Assembly (NCBI RefSeq): GCF_019343495.1
Contig: NZ_CP072550.1
Location: 1-64,000, forward strand
DNA: 64,000 nucleotides
Reading direction: 5' to 3'
From: Acinetobacter lwoffii
Lineage (GTDB): Bacteria > Pseudomonadota > Gammaproteobacteria > Pseudomonadales > Moraxellaceae
Shown piece after piece: positions 44,432-53,111 of the stretch. Both the position numbers and the translations under genes were made by a program. A model generated the notes under the pieces. That model had not been told where the DNA came from. It worked only from the letters and a program-made list of their open reading frames with translations, and did not search any database. Each line of letters opens with the position of its first letter. The stretch's first letter is position 1.

Positions 44432-44620
44432 TTAACGCAGCGTGATTTTCACTTTACCAACACACTTTTTGTTTAGTGGGCGATTATTACTATCTACCCG
44501 TCTCATATAGCCACATTGACTACAAGCAAAAGTATCATTACCTGAATCATTCGTAAATTTAAGCCAAATGTGACCATTGCCATCGTCTATATCTGTTTTA
44601 ACGTATTTATCTAGATTCAT
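44432..44620 (-). CDS. small zinc-ribbon protein
   Basis: 62 residues from ATG 44620 (a longer frame starts at 44644). FACSQCGYMRRVD plus a later Cys (NKKCVGK) suggests a small zinc finger of phage/plasmid type. Basic C terminus. Single gene. Function unknown. Confidence 0.55.
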   Translation of the reverse strand: MNLDKYVKTDIDDGNGHIWLKFTNDSGNDTFACSQCGYMRRVDSNNRPLNKKCVGKVKITLR

Positions 44621-44719
44621 GCTTAAACCTCTTAATAAGCTCACTCGATAATAACAATAGTTTTGCTTAGATAGTATTTTTCCAAAAGGAATTATTAACA
44701 GATTTTATATGTTTTTTAA

Positions 44720-44780
44720 GAAAAGTTTTTGAGCGCTTTTATTTATTAAAATTGAATTATTAAGCAAGGAGTTATAAAGC
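44720..44780 (+). promoter_or_regulatory. promoter with AAAAGTTTTT -35 element
   Basis: AGAAAAGTTTTT, 16 bases, TAAAAT (44747-44752), then AAGCAAGGAG before the ATG. It shares promoter and leader traits with the cassettes further right but lacks the upstream palindrome. Confidence 0.55.
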
Positions 44781-45125
44781 ATGGCTAAATCAATAGACCA
44801 GTTATGGAGTGAATTACAGCAGATTCAATTTGATGAATCTAATTCCTTACCATGCGAATTCCATATCTGGAATAAAGGTACATATCGCTATCAGATCCTA
44901 GATTGGTTTGAAGCAAATTCTGAAAATGGCGTATTAAGCTTGCAAGGCAAAACCCATAAAACATTATGGGAAGAGTTTGGCAACACCCCGATAAACAATG
45001 ATGATGAAATCGAAGAAGACTTTCATCTATGGGGCAAAGGTACAGACCGCTTCATTATCTGGCACTGGTTTGATGATCAATTAGAACACGGTGTAATTAG
45101 CTTAATTGAGAAAGGAGTTGCGTAA
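44781..45125 (+). CDS. hypothetical protein with internal duplication
   Basis: 114 residues built from two copies of one unit: EFHIWNKGTYRYQILDWFE (about 26-44) with GVLSL, and DFHLWGKGTDRFIIWHWFD (about 80-98) with GVISL. Each unit looks like a small aromatic-rich alpha/beta module. Acidic, no signal, so a DNA mimic or binding domain is possible. Stop overlaps the next gene's start (TAATG), so the two are coupled. Family unknown. Confidence 0.75.
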   Translation: MAKSIDQLWSELQQIQFDESNSLPCEFHIWNKGTYRYQILDWFEANSENGVLSLQGKTHKTLWEEFGNTPINNDDEIEEDFHLWGKGTDRFIIWHWFDDQLEHGVISLIEKGVA

Positions 45126-45394
45126 TGGGATTATTTAGTTGCCCTCACTGTAATAGTGATATTGATACTAACGATAAAAAGTCTGGCCATCAGGTGAATG
45201 ATGTAATTCAAGAAACCTTTTGTTCTGTTGACTGCAGTATTGAATATCTGGTGCATAACTCACAAATGATTGCAGTAGATCAATACGGAAGTTTGCCATT
45301 AAGCAATGAAAACCTGAATGAATTCATTGAAGCATTTTCTAATGAGGGTGTTGAAGATGATGTGTTAGAACACATCAAAGCTGAACTTTGTTAA
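45125..45394 (+). CDS. small zinc-binding protein
   Basis: 89 residues, AAGGAG before the ATG. FSCPHCNSDID and TFCSVDCSIEYL give a treble-clef-like four-cysteine site in the first 45 residues; the rest is an acidic helix. Coupled with the duplicated-unit protein. Function unknown. Confidence 0.7.
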   Translation: MGLFSCPHCNSDIDTNDKKSGHQVNDVIQETFCSVDCSIEYLVHNSQMIAVDQYGSLPLSNENLNEFIEAFSNEGVEDDVLEHIKAELC

Positions 45395-45440
45395 GTAGTC
45401 GCGCACCTGCTCTAAACAACACTGACAATGGCATTTAAAA

Positions 45441-45470
45441 AAAGGGCTTAAATCAATTAAGCCCTTTTAA
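45441..45470. terminator. bidirectional terminator
   Basis: AAAGGGCTTAA, loop, TTAAGCCCTTTTAAT between convergent genes. Confidence 0.85.
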
Positions 45471-45473
45471 TAT

Positions 45474-45800
45474 TTATACGATAAGAAAACTTTCTAATGT
45501 TTTTCCAGATTCAATCTCACGATTTAACCAGGATGGACGTTTACCACGACCGGCCCACACTTCTTTGTGGTTATTCGGGTTGCGATATTTAGGATCTGCT
45601 TTAACCACTGGCTTTTTATTTAATTTACGATTTTCGCCGTGCTCATTTAATTCAAGAATAGTTAAGCCTAATTCTTTTGCGATCTCAAACATTTTGAGAT
45701 AACCGTCATCAAGTTTCTTATTCTCTACTACAACAATTTGGTTTTGTGCCTTTTTAATTAGGTCTTCTAACTGGTCTTTACTTAGGTTTTCAACTTCCAT
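45474..45800 (-). CDS. H-NS family nucleoid-associated protein (plasmid copy 2)
   Basis: 108 residues, the normal H-NS length. N-terminal helix (NLSKDQLEDLIKKAQNQI) for dimer formation and the C-terminal DNA-binding domain PKYRNPNNHKEVWAGRGKRP followed by SWLNREIESGK, very close to the consensus YRNP...WxGRGRxPxWL. It should bind AT-rich DNA and repress genes of the plasmid or host. It is the only minus-strand gene in the left part of the cassette-rich island and could control it. Confidence 0.9.
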   Translation of the reverse strand: MEVENLSKDQLEDLIKKAQNQIVVVENKKLDDGYLKMFEIAKELGLTILELNEHGENRKLNKKPVVKADPKYRNPNNHKEVWAGRGKRPSWLNREIESGKTLESFLIV

Positions 45801-45856
45801 AACTAATCTCGAAAATTTGGATATATCAAATATACACCAGTGCGTTTTGTTTACAA

Positions 45857-45986
45857 CCGCATACGGTAGTTTTAATTGATTAAAATATTCAACTTATTCC
45901 ATGGCTATTCTAATTTTTAAGCATAAGTTATTCCCACTTTAAATCCATTAATCTAAAAATACATTCAACCTGTTAGGTAAATTAAT
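45857..45986 (+). promoter_or_regulatory. shared cassette, copy 1 (promoter region of the 274-residue gene)
   Basis: CGCATACGGTAG followed by TTTTAATTGATTAAAATATT (45869 on), then AAGTTATT, 16 bases and TAATCT (45949-45954). The AAGCAATTGCTT leader is not present in this copy. Confidence 0.65.
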
Positions 45987-46811
45987 ATGCACAAGTATCT
46001 CATGATGAATCTTGCGATTAACGAAACATCAGCACTACCAATTGGTATCCGTATTTGTGATTTTAATATCGGCTTATATGCCTCTAAGAAAATTTCAGAA
46101 GTGCCAGCTTTAATGGCATTGGTTAATTACACCCTGTTTAAGTATTCAAGCTATGAGAGTGAAGAACTTGAAGACATTAAAACCTTATTAGAAGAACATG
46201 ATTTTAAAACTCGCTATGACTCTTGGGAAATCAGCGGTGATTCTTTTTACGTTTTGGGTTTTAAAGAAATTACAAAAGACGAGTTTGAATTATTGCAAAA
46301 ACTTGACCTGTTGACCGTGGTAGACGAATACAACTACCACCATAAACTTTTGTCGAATCATGGTGAGCATAATTTTGACGAATATTTCAAAAACTTTAAC
46401 GAGTCTAAAGAGCAAGAAATCTTGAAGCAGTTTAAAGACATTGCATTCAACCTAAAAAGTGATGCCCCTTTAAACTCGACATTTGCTCAAGACGTTATAG
46501 AGTTGCTGACTACCTACAAGTTTGGTACAGCTTTAGAACCTATCGACAGCACTCACAGCGATACAAGAAATCGTTCCTACTTTAGCCATACGCTTGAGGG
46601 TGACTTCGCATCTGGAGCTATTCAGGTCATTATTTCAAATTACAAAGAAACTGGCGTCAAAAACCCTTATTCAGTGATTGAGCCTTTAAATCTTGAAATT
46701 ATGCTTGAAGATGAACAATGTTTTGATGATGAATATGCAAGTCTCGTTGTTGAATGCGAGTATGTGTTTAATCTTATTAAGACCGACTTATACACCAACA
46801 CTTTTGAATAA
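45987..46811 (+). CDS. hypothetical protein under cassette copy 1
   Basis: 274 residues, TTAGGTAA before the ATG. Acidic cytoplasmic protein, mixed alpha/beta, no motif recognised (N terminus MHKYLMMNLAINETS). The transcript ends near an inverted repeat TTTAAGAGA / TCTCTTAAA at 46819-46841. Its promoter cassette links it to the other genes of the island. Confidence 0.7.
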   Translation: MHKYLMMNLAINETSALPIGIRICDFNIGLYASKKISEVPALMALVNYTLFKYSSYESEELEDIKTLLEEHDFKTRYDSWEISGDSFYVLGFKEITKDEFELLQKLDLLTVVDEYNYHHKLLSNHGEHNFDEYFKNFNESKEQEILKQFKDIAFNLKSDAPLNSTFAQDVIELLTTYKFGTALEPIDSTHSDTRNRSYFSHTLEGDFASGAIQVIISNYKETGVKNPYSVIEPLNLEIMLEDEQCFDDEYASLVVECEYVFNLIKTDLYTNTFE

Positions 46812-46853
46812 ACTAAGCCTTTAAGAGAGAAATCTCTTAAAGTTGCGCTTAAA

Positions 46854-47035
46854 AACGTAAACGATGTTTTTTTAATTGATTAAAAAAGGTTTTGAATTTT
46901 TAGCGCTGCAATGGCGCTCGTCATTATTAATTCTTTCTGGATGCTTAAATAAGTATTTTTTAAAAAAACTTTATCCGTTCATATTCTTAATATAATGAAA
47001 CCAAATCAAGCAAATAGCTTAAAACTTGGAGAAAG
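46854..47035 (+). promoter_or_regulatory. shared cassette, copy 2
   Basis: AACGTAAACGATG, then TTTTTTTAATTGATTAAAAA, then AACTTTA, 17 bases, TATAAT (46991-46996) and the leader AAGCAAATAGCTT with AAAACTTGGAG ending at 47031. Confidence 0.75.
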
Positions 47036-47038
47036 CTC

Positions 47039-47467
47039 ATGAATTTAAACCCTAATTTTTGCCCGATCGATTTTAACGAAGTTTACGGCAGTACTGACAA
47101 TTTACCTTTGTTCTTGGTTAAAGCGTCACGCCAGGATTCTAACGATGACGAGCATAGTGAGTATTTCTTCATTCGAGCACCTCATGAGCACCGTTTAGCT
47201 TTCTTCCTTGCTCACATGTTCAAATCACATGTAGATAATGCCCTTTTGACCTTGGAAAACTTGGCTGAAGAAAATTATCAAAATATCCCTGAATTGGAAG
47301 AGTTGATGTCTTCATATGGTGTGATTGATGGCGTTGGCGTGGATACACTTTTTGATTTCCGCGCTAAGGAACTCACACTTGATAAAGCGCTGGAGCTAGT
47401 CGAATTCATTGAAATTAACCCACTCAATACTGATATTGTGGGCTCACTATTCTTGGAGGCACTTTAA
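47039..47467 (+). CDS. hypothetical protein, first of a three-gene unit
   Basis: 142 residues. Acidic, mixed alpha/beta (SEYFFIRAPHEHRLAFFLAH), no signal, no known motif. The stop overlaps the next start (TAATG), so translation of the two is coupled. The leader AAAACTTGGAG supplies the ribosome site. Confidence 0.75.
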   Translation: MNLNPNFCPIDFNEVYGSTDNLPLFLVKASRQDSNDDEHSEYFFIRAPHEHRLAFFLAHMFKSHVDNALLTLENLAEENYQNIPELEELMSSYGVIDGVGVDTLFDFRAKELTLDKALELVEFIEINPLNTDIVGSLFLEAL

Positions 47468-48360
47468 TGAATAGTAGCTTTATCTTAATTAATGAAGCTA
47501 TGGCGCCTATTCGTAAGAATACGGCGCTTTTGGAAACCCTGTTATCTATGATCAGTACTGCAGATCAAGACCACGGCGACCAAAGCCCAAGCTTCCACAT
47601 TAATATCCATGCTGGCATTGAATTGCCTAATCATGAAATTGCATATACCACTTTAAAAGGTTTTGCAGAGCTGACCGAAGATCATAATCTTTGTATCTAT
47701 ATGAATCCTGAGCTGTCAGAAAATGGCTTTATGTTGCTATCCACTCAAAACGTGGTACCTGATTGCTATGACAATTCTATCTTTGTAGATCTGTCGAATC
47801 AGTTATGCAGTTTCTTCAATCAAGAAGTACAGCAGTTAAACGATCAAGCGCAAAAGGCGTTAAAGCTGTTGTTACAGCATAAAATCAATGGAACAGCGAT
47901 TCGCACGTTCAACCCTGAACAATTGCAGATCTTACAGAAAATCGCTGCATTAGATAGCTTCATGCTCGATGACCAGCGCGATTGGTTTTACTTTTCCGAA
48001 GTGGCCATTGATAACGCCTATAAAGACATGAAAAAAGGTTTAGAACTGTTGGTTCTCAACGAAGATATTAAGGATGCACTTAAACAGCTACTTGATGCAA
48101 ACAACATGGAGTTTTGTGATTTACCAATACTCGTGGTTTTGTATCCCCTACTGGTTAAGTCTGAAGAAAATAACGAACTGGTACAGGCTTGCTTAAGTCA
48201 TCTCATTGGCAACAACTTAATCAATGAGCCGTTTATTGCTGGTGTACAACTTGAAGCTGGTGCATTTAATAGTGAAATGAACACCTATACTTTATTGCCA
48301 CACATGAAAGCAGTAAAAGAATTGCTGATAGATATTGAAGCAGATCTCACAAAAGTTTAA
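47467..48360 (+). CDS. hypothetical protein coupled to the gene upstream
   Basis: 297 residues, predominantly helical, acidic, Leu- and Asn-rich. N-terminal part holds GDQSPSFHINIHAGIELP. No membrane helix or motif recognised. Translationally coupled to the 142-residue gene, and followed after 41 bases by the 141-residue gene. Confidence 0.75.
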   Translation: MNSSFILINEAMAPIRKNTALLETLLSMISTADQDHGDQSPSFHINIHAGIELPNHEIAYTTLKGFAELTEDHNLCIYMNPELSENGFMLLSTQNVVPDCYDNSIFVDLSNQLCSFFNQEVQQLNDQAQKALKLLLQHKINGTAIRTFNPEQLQILQKIAALDSFMLDDQRDWFYFSEVAIDNAYKDMKKGLELLVLNEDIKDALKQLLDANNMEFCDLPILVVLYPLLVKSEENNELVQACLSHLIGNNLINEPFIAGVQLEAGAFNSEMNTYTLLPHMKAVKELLIDIEADLTKV

Positions 48361-48401
48361 CCGTTTTACCTGAGCTAATTGCTCAAAACCTTGGAGTTGT
48401 T

Positions 48402-48827
48402 ATGGATACTATTGTTCGCGTTAAATCAGTTGGTGTTTTAGGTCTATCATCTAAAATCACGACATTTGTAATCGACATCGAGCTTGATGGCGGTAAATTA
48501 AAAATTGAAGATCAATTGCTTCATTTTAAGAATTCTTTACGTACAAGCTATCGAGAATATGATGAAAGTTTAGCGATCGTAAACAATAAGGCTATACTTT
48601 CCAATTTAGACAATGCAGTAAAACCAAACGAATTGCATGCTTTAGTTGATGATTATATCGACTCAGTTTGGGTAACAGATGCCAATAAAAACACCACTAA
48701 ACAGCGCCGTGCGTCACTTGGTTTGCACAATCCAACGATAAAAGACAAAGGTGTTTTGAAAGAAGCCCTTTTAAGTGAAGTGAAATTAGCCTACAAAAAC
48801 TATATCAATCAGAACGTAGAAGCCTGA
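48402..48827 (+). CDS. hypothetical protein, third gene of the unit
   Basis: 141 residues. Preceded by CTCAAAACCTTGGAG, a variant of the shared leader, without a promoter of its own. N-terminal half beta-rich, C-terminal half basic and helical (NKNTTKQRRASLGLHNPT). A strong terminator follows. Not recognised. Confidence 0.75.
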   Translation: MDTIVRVKSVGVLGLSSKITTFVIDIELDGGKLKIEDQLLHFKNSLRTSYREYDESLAIVNNKAILSNLDNAVKPNELHALVDDYIDSVWVTDANKNTTKQRRASLGLHNPTIKDKGVLKEALLSEVKLAYKNYINQNVEA

Positions 48828-48835
48828 TCAGATCG

Positions 48836-48870
48836 GAAGTATGTTGCGACCAGCATACTTCTTTTTTTTT
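48836..48870 (+). terminator. rho-independent terminator
   Basis: GAAGTATG, 10-base loop, CATACTTC and nine T. Confidence 0.9.
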
Positions 48871-48920
48871 GAACCTTAGCCTAGAATCATCCAATATCAT
48901 CGCTTCATACCAAGAGAATC

Positions 48921-49415
48921 ATGCCATATCTCATATATTTAATGTTCCTTGCGTTTGCAAGCGCCGTAATTTTAGTGGAAGAGGCTTATGGTCTTAACAT
49001 CCAATTATTTGCAATGGGGATTGTCGTCATCATTGGACAATTGGCAATTTTTTGTTTTATCAACGCAGCGATTAACATCAACAATGAAAAACAACATCGC
49101 AATGCCGTCAAAACCTTGCACTATGGCGCTTCATTTTCATTAATTGTGGTCACTACACTGGTCTATTTATATAAGTATGTGTTGCACAAACAGGAATATT
49201 TGACCATGGCGATTTACTTTTTAGGAACGTGGTTTGCCATCACCCTTTTTGACTCAGTGTTTAAGTTAGTCAAAGTTGGTATTTTTAATAGCAAGAAAGA
49301 CAGTGCTGAAGTTGTGAACTCAACGCGTAAAGTGACGGTAGTTACTTTAGCGATCTGTATGATTGGGTATTACTTATTTAGCAAATATGCATTAAATATT
49401 AACGTACTAGACTAG
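48921..49415 (+). CDS. four-helix membrane protein
   Basis: 164 residues with four to five membrane helices (MPYLIYLMFLAFASAVIL; IQLFAMGIVVIIGQLAIFCF; a pair near 75-120; VVTLAICMIGYYLF). Short loops with no motif. Overlaps a convergent membrane-protein gene by nine bases at the 3' end. Unknown; small inner-membrane proteins on plasmids can be entry-exclusion factors. Confidence 0.7.
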   Translation: MPYLIYLMFLAFASAVILVEEAYGLNIQLFAMGIVVIIGQLAIFCFINAAININNEKQHRNAVKTLHYGASFSLIVVTTLVYLYKYVLHKQEYLTMAIYFLGTWFAITLFDSVFKLVKVGIFNSKKDSAEVVNSTRKVTVVTLAICMIGYYLFSKYALNINVLD

Positions 49416-49667
49416 GCATCTTGTAAACAAAACCGCACCTAATACACAAGCGCAATAACCAGCAAAAAAGAACATCCTTTTAATTATTGCGCTAATCTTT
49501 TCCGTCACAGTACCGTTATGAACAATAAAAACTATCATAAACATTAAAGCGATCGTGCAGAGGAATAAGGCAAAAACAATTAAATAAGTAAAAGCAAAGT
49601 CAAAGTTTAATACCACTGGAAAACCAATAGATACCGCCATTAAAGCTATTGTACTTGATGCATTCAT
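49407..49667 (-). CDS. small membrane protein
   Basis: 86 residues, three hydrophobic helices (about 5-20, 24-52, 64-84), ending GYCACVLGAVLFTRCLV. ATG start. Tail-to-tail overlap with the 164-residue membrane protein. Function unknown. Confidence 0.55.
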   Translation of the reverse strand: MNASSTIALMAVSIGFPVVLNFDFAFTYLIVFALFLCTIALMFMIVFIVHNGTVTEKISAIIKRMFFFAGYCACVLGAVLFTRCLV

Positions 49668-50026
49668 ATCTTAAAGCCCATCTAGCAACTAGCTTAATCG
49701 TAGCGATAAATAAGGTTTAAAACTGAAACTTTATTATTGAGATTGGTCAGTGCACATTAAAAAAATGTGCTTGGTATATACCAGAAAGCAAAGAACCAGA
49801 CGCAAAACGCCTGGCTCTTTAAAATTGAAAGGTGAATAAAAAAAACACAAATCACTTGAACGCATTTCTTATTCAAGGTCAGTTTAATTAGATTTCTTGC
49901 CATTGTCTATGTAATGTAAACGTGGACAGCATTAAAACAATCTATATTTTTTGAAAAAAGTTTTGAAAAGGTACAGTGAAATATAATGAATGTATGAGCT
50001 CAATGCTCACCATTTGGAGAAATTAT
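49668..50026. other. intergenic region with regulatory elements
   Basis: Holds GGTATATACC (a full palindrome, 49773-49782), an imperfect hairpin AAAGAACCAG / CTGGCTCTTT (about 49790-49816), and the promoter AAAAAGTTTTG, 16 bases, TATAAT (49982-49987) with TTTGGAG before the next ATG. No gene seen. Confidence 0.55.
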
Positions 50027-50563
50027 ATGAACTTTGAAATCTTATCTAAAACAAAAGTTGTCGGTCTACAAGAAGATTCTCTCACCTCTTTTCAAAATTT
50101 TATGTTTGAAAATATTGCATGGGATAGCCAAGTCCGTGCTGATTATTACCAGTCAAATAAGAATACTGTACTGCTGGAGCTACCAGTACGTTTACGCCGT
50201 GACATTCAAATCGAAAACATCAACGGCGCTTTAGATGCACTAGTTGATTTTGAGCTGATCTACAAGCAAGACCAAGGCAAGTTGGTATCTTCATTGGTCG
50301 TTGATACGCAGTACTTGTTATGTATAAATGATCAGGATATTGATCTTTGGTCAATCGACAGAGAACTCAGTTTCTTACAAGAAGCTGACCGCAATCACCT
50401 TAAGAAGCTTATGCGTCATTGTGATGATCGTTTCCATGCGTGGATGCGCGAGATTAAGTCTTACTTCAATCGTTTGACAGTACAGCCGTTGCATCTTGAT
50501 ATGCAGATCAAAATACGCAAGATCGTAGGCTATACAGCGGTGCTACCTAAGACCTTTCCATAA
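50027..50563 (+). CDS. hypothetical protein
   Basis: 178 residues from ATG 50027, chosen because longer starts precede or overlap the -10 box and because TTTGGAGA lies right before it. Mixed alpha/beta with a basic C terminus. No motif known. Followed by a strong terminator. Confidence 0.75.
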   Translation: MNFEILSKTKVVGLQEDSLTSFQNFMFENIAWDSQVRADYYQSNKNTVLLELPVRLRRDIQIENINGALDALVDFELIYKQDQGKLVSSLVVDTQYLLCINDQDIDLWSIDRELSFLQEADRNHLKKLMRHCDDRFHAWMREIKSYFNRLTVQPLHLDMQIKIRKIVGYTAVLPKTFP

Positions 50564-50587
50564 GGTTTTAGGTGCCAGTATAAAAAC

Positions 50588-50620
50588 AAATAGACCGCAA
50601 TTAAGCGGTCTATTTTTTTG
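50588..50620. terminator. bidirectional terminator
   Basis: AAATAGACCGC, loop AATTAA, GCGGTCTATTTTTTT. Confidence 0.92.
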
Positions 50621-50665
50621 CCTAAAACGGCGTTAACAGATCTATGTAATATTTAGCCCTTAAAA

Positions 50666-51121
50666 CTATTGGCAAGTATCTGAATAGCGCTCAGCACTTC
50701 CAAAGAATGATTCACCCTGATTGTCCACGATGTCTACATACAGATCTGGTTTAACTGGAGCATTGGCGAATACAGAGCAATAAAACGGATGAATCTTTTC
50801 ATTCACAAAGCGGTTTAAAGAGTCAGTTTCATCAGAAGAGTATTTATCTGCAGTTTTGCTAGACATCTGAACGTTCATATTAAAGTGTTTTGAATACTTC
50901 ACTTTTTTAAGTACCGCACCAGTTTCAATCTGGTACGGTGTTTTAGTGTTAAGCAAACGCTCAACTTTACGTTTGTTTTCAGCAGTAGGAGAAAGCGCAA
51001 CAGCAGATTTTAAGCTGTTTGTATTCAGGTTATTTAAAGAACTATTAGCTAAAACAGCGCACGACATAGACACTGAGATTATTGCAACTGCAGATAGTTT
51101 TAGTGTTTTGAATACGTTCAT
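50666..51121 (-). CDS. exported small protein
   Basis: 151 residues. Sec signal peptide about 1-25 (LSAVAIISVSMSCAVLA). The mature part has two cysteines near the end (PFYCSVF, SDTCQ) that may pair in the periplasm. Single gene. A GGTATATACC palindrome lies about 95 bases before its start. Not recognised. Confidence 0.7.
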   Translation of the reverse strand: MNVFKTLKLSAVAIISVSMSCAVLANSSLNNLNTNSLKSAVALSPTAENKRKVERLLNTKTPYQIETGAVLKKVKYSKHFNMNVQMSSKTADKYSSDETDSLNRFVNEKIHPFYCSVFANAPVKPDLYVDIVDNQGESFFGSAERYSDTCQ

Positions 51122-51214
51122 GTTTAACGACTTTCCTGTATATACTTAAATTATATACTTAATATACGATATTTGATTTTTTTGGAATTTTAATCTTATT
51201 TGATTTTGTTAATC

Positions 51215-51224
51215 GGTATATACC
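51215..51224. promoter_or_regulatory. GGTATATACC palindrome
   Basis: Perfect 10-base palindrome between the exported-protein gene (minus) and the Fic module (plus); same core as at 9.5, 23.0, 34.0, 49.8 and 53.7 kb. Confidence 0.4.
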
Positions 51225-51318
51225 AATAAGATTGTTTATACGCAATTTAGCAAGAATCGCCCCCTTGTTTGGGGTTACAATTATTGTAATTTACAGATTG
51301 TTGATACAGGAAACCGAT

Positions 51319-51531
51319 ATGTCTGAAGAAGTGAAATACGAAGACCGTGTACGTGCTGCATACCGTTCTGCTCAAGGCAATGTAGCTCAAGAGTTCTCCC
51401 CTCACATTGTTAAAGCATGTGAAGCATCATCAAACGCACGTATGGAGCGCTTAGCAACTGGTCAAACAACATTTGACGAGGAAGAAGCTGCATTGATGAA
51501 AAAATGGAATGCACTTAAAAACAAAGCCTAA
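51319..51531 (+). CDS. small partner protein of Fic (possible VbhA-like antitoxin)
   Basis: 70 residues from ATG 51319 with ACAGGAAA before it. Helical; ACEASSNARMERLATGQT then FDEEEAALMKKW resembles the helix of class I Fic antitoxins (VbhA family), though the exact S/T-x-x-x-E-G/N motif is not clear. Its place just upstream of fic supports an antitoxin role. Without it Fic would be expected to be active. Confidence 0.55.
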   Translation: MSEEVKYEDRVRAAYRSAQGNVAQEFSPHIVKACEASSNARMERLATGQTTFDEEEAALMKKWNALKNKA

Positions 51532-51600
51532 TCATCGCGAATACAACCTAATCTAGCTTACAGCGGATTACCAAACCCAATCACTCATAAGTAGAACAAT

Positions 51601-52359
51601 ATGGACGATAAACTTGAGTTTTATTTAGATGCAAAAGACATCTTATCTCAACCTACCAGTTGCCAAGCGCAAGGCGACTATAAAAAGGCACTGGAAAAAG
51701 AAATCACGGAACATCGAATAGCGAAAATGGAAATTTCGCCTTTACGTGGCAATTATGATCTCGACCACCTCTCTAAAATCCATGAAAAAATCTTTGAGCA
51801 TATTTACGATTGGGCTGGAGAAGTGCGTCTGGACGACATTTCTAAACGTGCGATCGACCCGAACGGTAATTATGAAATCGGTCATTTCCTAGATAAAAAC
51901 CTGATCCCTGATGAACTGAATAAGTTCTCACAGGCGGTTAAAGAAAAAGACCACCTGAAAGGTTTGGACAAAGACCAGTTTGTGCAAGAGTTCACTCAGC
52001 TTTATGCCAAGTTAAATGAAGCTCACCCTTTTGAAGAGGGTAACGGTCGCGCTGCTAAACTGATGATGAACCAGCTGGCCAATGATGCTGGTTACACCAT
52101 GGTATATAGCAAGGTCGGCGTATCAGATTGGAACTATGCGTTTAAACGTTCACTGACAGATCAAGAGCTTTATGTCGGTGAAAACTATGAAAACCTAGAA
52201 CCGATGGAACAAGACCTCTCTTACCTTTTAAAAGTCATGGACAATATCATTGAACCATACGATCTAGTCCTGAAGCTTGAAAATACGGAAGAACAAGAGC
52301 AAGAACAGGAAAATGACCAGGATAAATCAAATGATGATGATTCACCGAGTTACGGATAA
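51601..52359 (+). CDS. fic: Fic-domain protein (AMP transferase family)
   Basis: 252 residues. IHEKIFEHIYDWAGEVR is the conserved pre-motif helix, and NEAHPFEEGNGRAAKLMM the Fic motif HPFxEGNGR, with catalytic His142. The second Arg of the common HxFx(D/E)GNGRxxR is Lys here. Acidic C-terminal tail rich in Glu/Gln. Fic enzymes transfer AMP (or other groups) to target proteins; on plasmids they occur as toxin-antitoxin pairs or effectors (VbhT). The separate small upstream gene fits class I. Confidence 0.9.
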   Translation: MDDKLEFYLDAKDILSQPTSCQAQGDYKKALEKEITEHRIAKMEISPLRGNYDLDHLSKIHEKIFEHIYDWAGEVRLDDISKRAIDPNGNYEIGHFLDKNLIPDELNKFSQAVKEKDHLKGLDKDQFVQEFTQLYAKLNEAHPFEEGNGRAAKLMMNQLANDAGYTMVYSKVGVSDWNYAFKRSLTDQELYVGENYENLEPMEQDLSYLLKVMDNIIEPYDLVLKLENTEEQEQEQENDQDKSNDDDSPSYG

Positions 52360-52371
52360 TTAGATTAATCT

Positions 52372-52497
52372 GTATACGATAGCTTTTAATTGATTAAAAG
52401 ATTCTTGAAAAAAGAATCTTTTTTTTTGAGAAAAATTTATAATGAAGTGACTCAGATTAAAATAAAACCTTAGGAAAATATTGTCCGAAACTTGGAG
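52372..52497 (+). promoter_or_regulatory. shared cassette, copy 3
   Basis: GTATACGATAG, TTTTAATTGATTAAAAGATT, then ATTTAT, 17 bases, TAAAAT (52458-52463), and a short leader CGAAACTTGGAG ending at 52497. A small hairpin AGATTCTT / AAGAATCT overlaps it. Confidence 0.7.
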
Positions 52498-52504
52498 ATG
52501 AATA

Positions 52505-53068
52505 ATGAATAACGCAGCACATCAATTTGCAAATAAAGTGGTCGCTCAATACCAATTTACAAACGGAAGTGATTCAAGTCTGAATCATTTAATTATCGGC
52601 AACAGCACCGCAGAAATTATCGACACCTTAATTTATATGCTTTTCTCAAGCCATGCTGAAACCTATGACGATGGCGTTGTTTGGTTTAAATCAGTGGACG
52701 CAATTAATGTTGAGAAGTCTTACATTACTTACAACAGTCGTGAAAACTGCATTTTTGCTTATTTTGTGTTTGATAAAAATCCATTAATGCTGAAAACAAC
52801 CACATTGCATATTGATAATGTTTGTTACTTTGGATGTGAAAACGACACCACCAATAAAACCATCGAATTTTTAGAAAAATTCAAAGTTCGTGTATCCCTT
52901 GCTAAAGAGTGCCACAAGTTCAAATTCAATACTGAGCATCATGAAACCTTGATGCATGAAACCATCAAAACCTTAAAAACTATCTATGAAGAACATAACG
53001 ACATGGATGCCGAAAAGTTATCTCAACACCATGACACAACTCATTTAGTTAACACATTTCTTGCTTAA
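52505..53068 (+). CDS. hypothetical protein under cassette copy 3
   Basis: 187 residues, ATG just after the CTTGGAG leader. Mixed alpha/beta, N-terminal AHQFANKVVAQYQFTN, C-terminal His-rich helix (HHETLMHETIKTL). No motif recognised. Followed closely by the next gene, likely one transcript. Confidence 0.7.
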   Translation: MNNAAHQFANKVVAQYQFTNGSDSSLNHLIIGNSTAEIIDTLIYMLFSSHAETYDDGVVWFKSVDAINVEKSYITYNSRENCIFAYFVFDKNPLMLKTTTLHIDNVCYFGCENDTTNKTIEFLEKFKVRVSLAKECHKFKFNTEHHETLMHETIKTLKTIYEEHNDMDAEKLSQHHDTTHLVNTFLA

Positions 53069-53111
53069 CCGTACACCATACAATAAACAAAACCCGAAAA
53101 AGGATATAACA

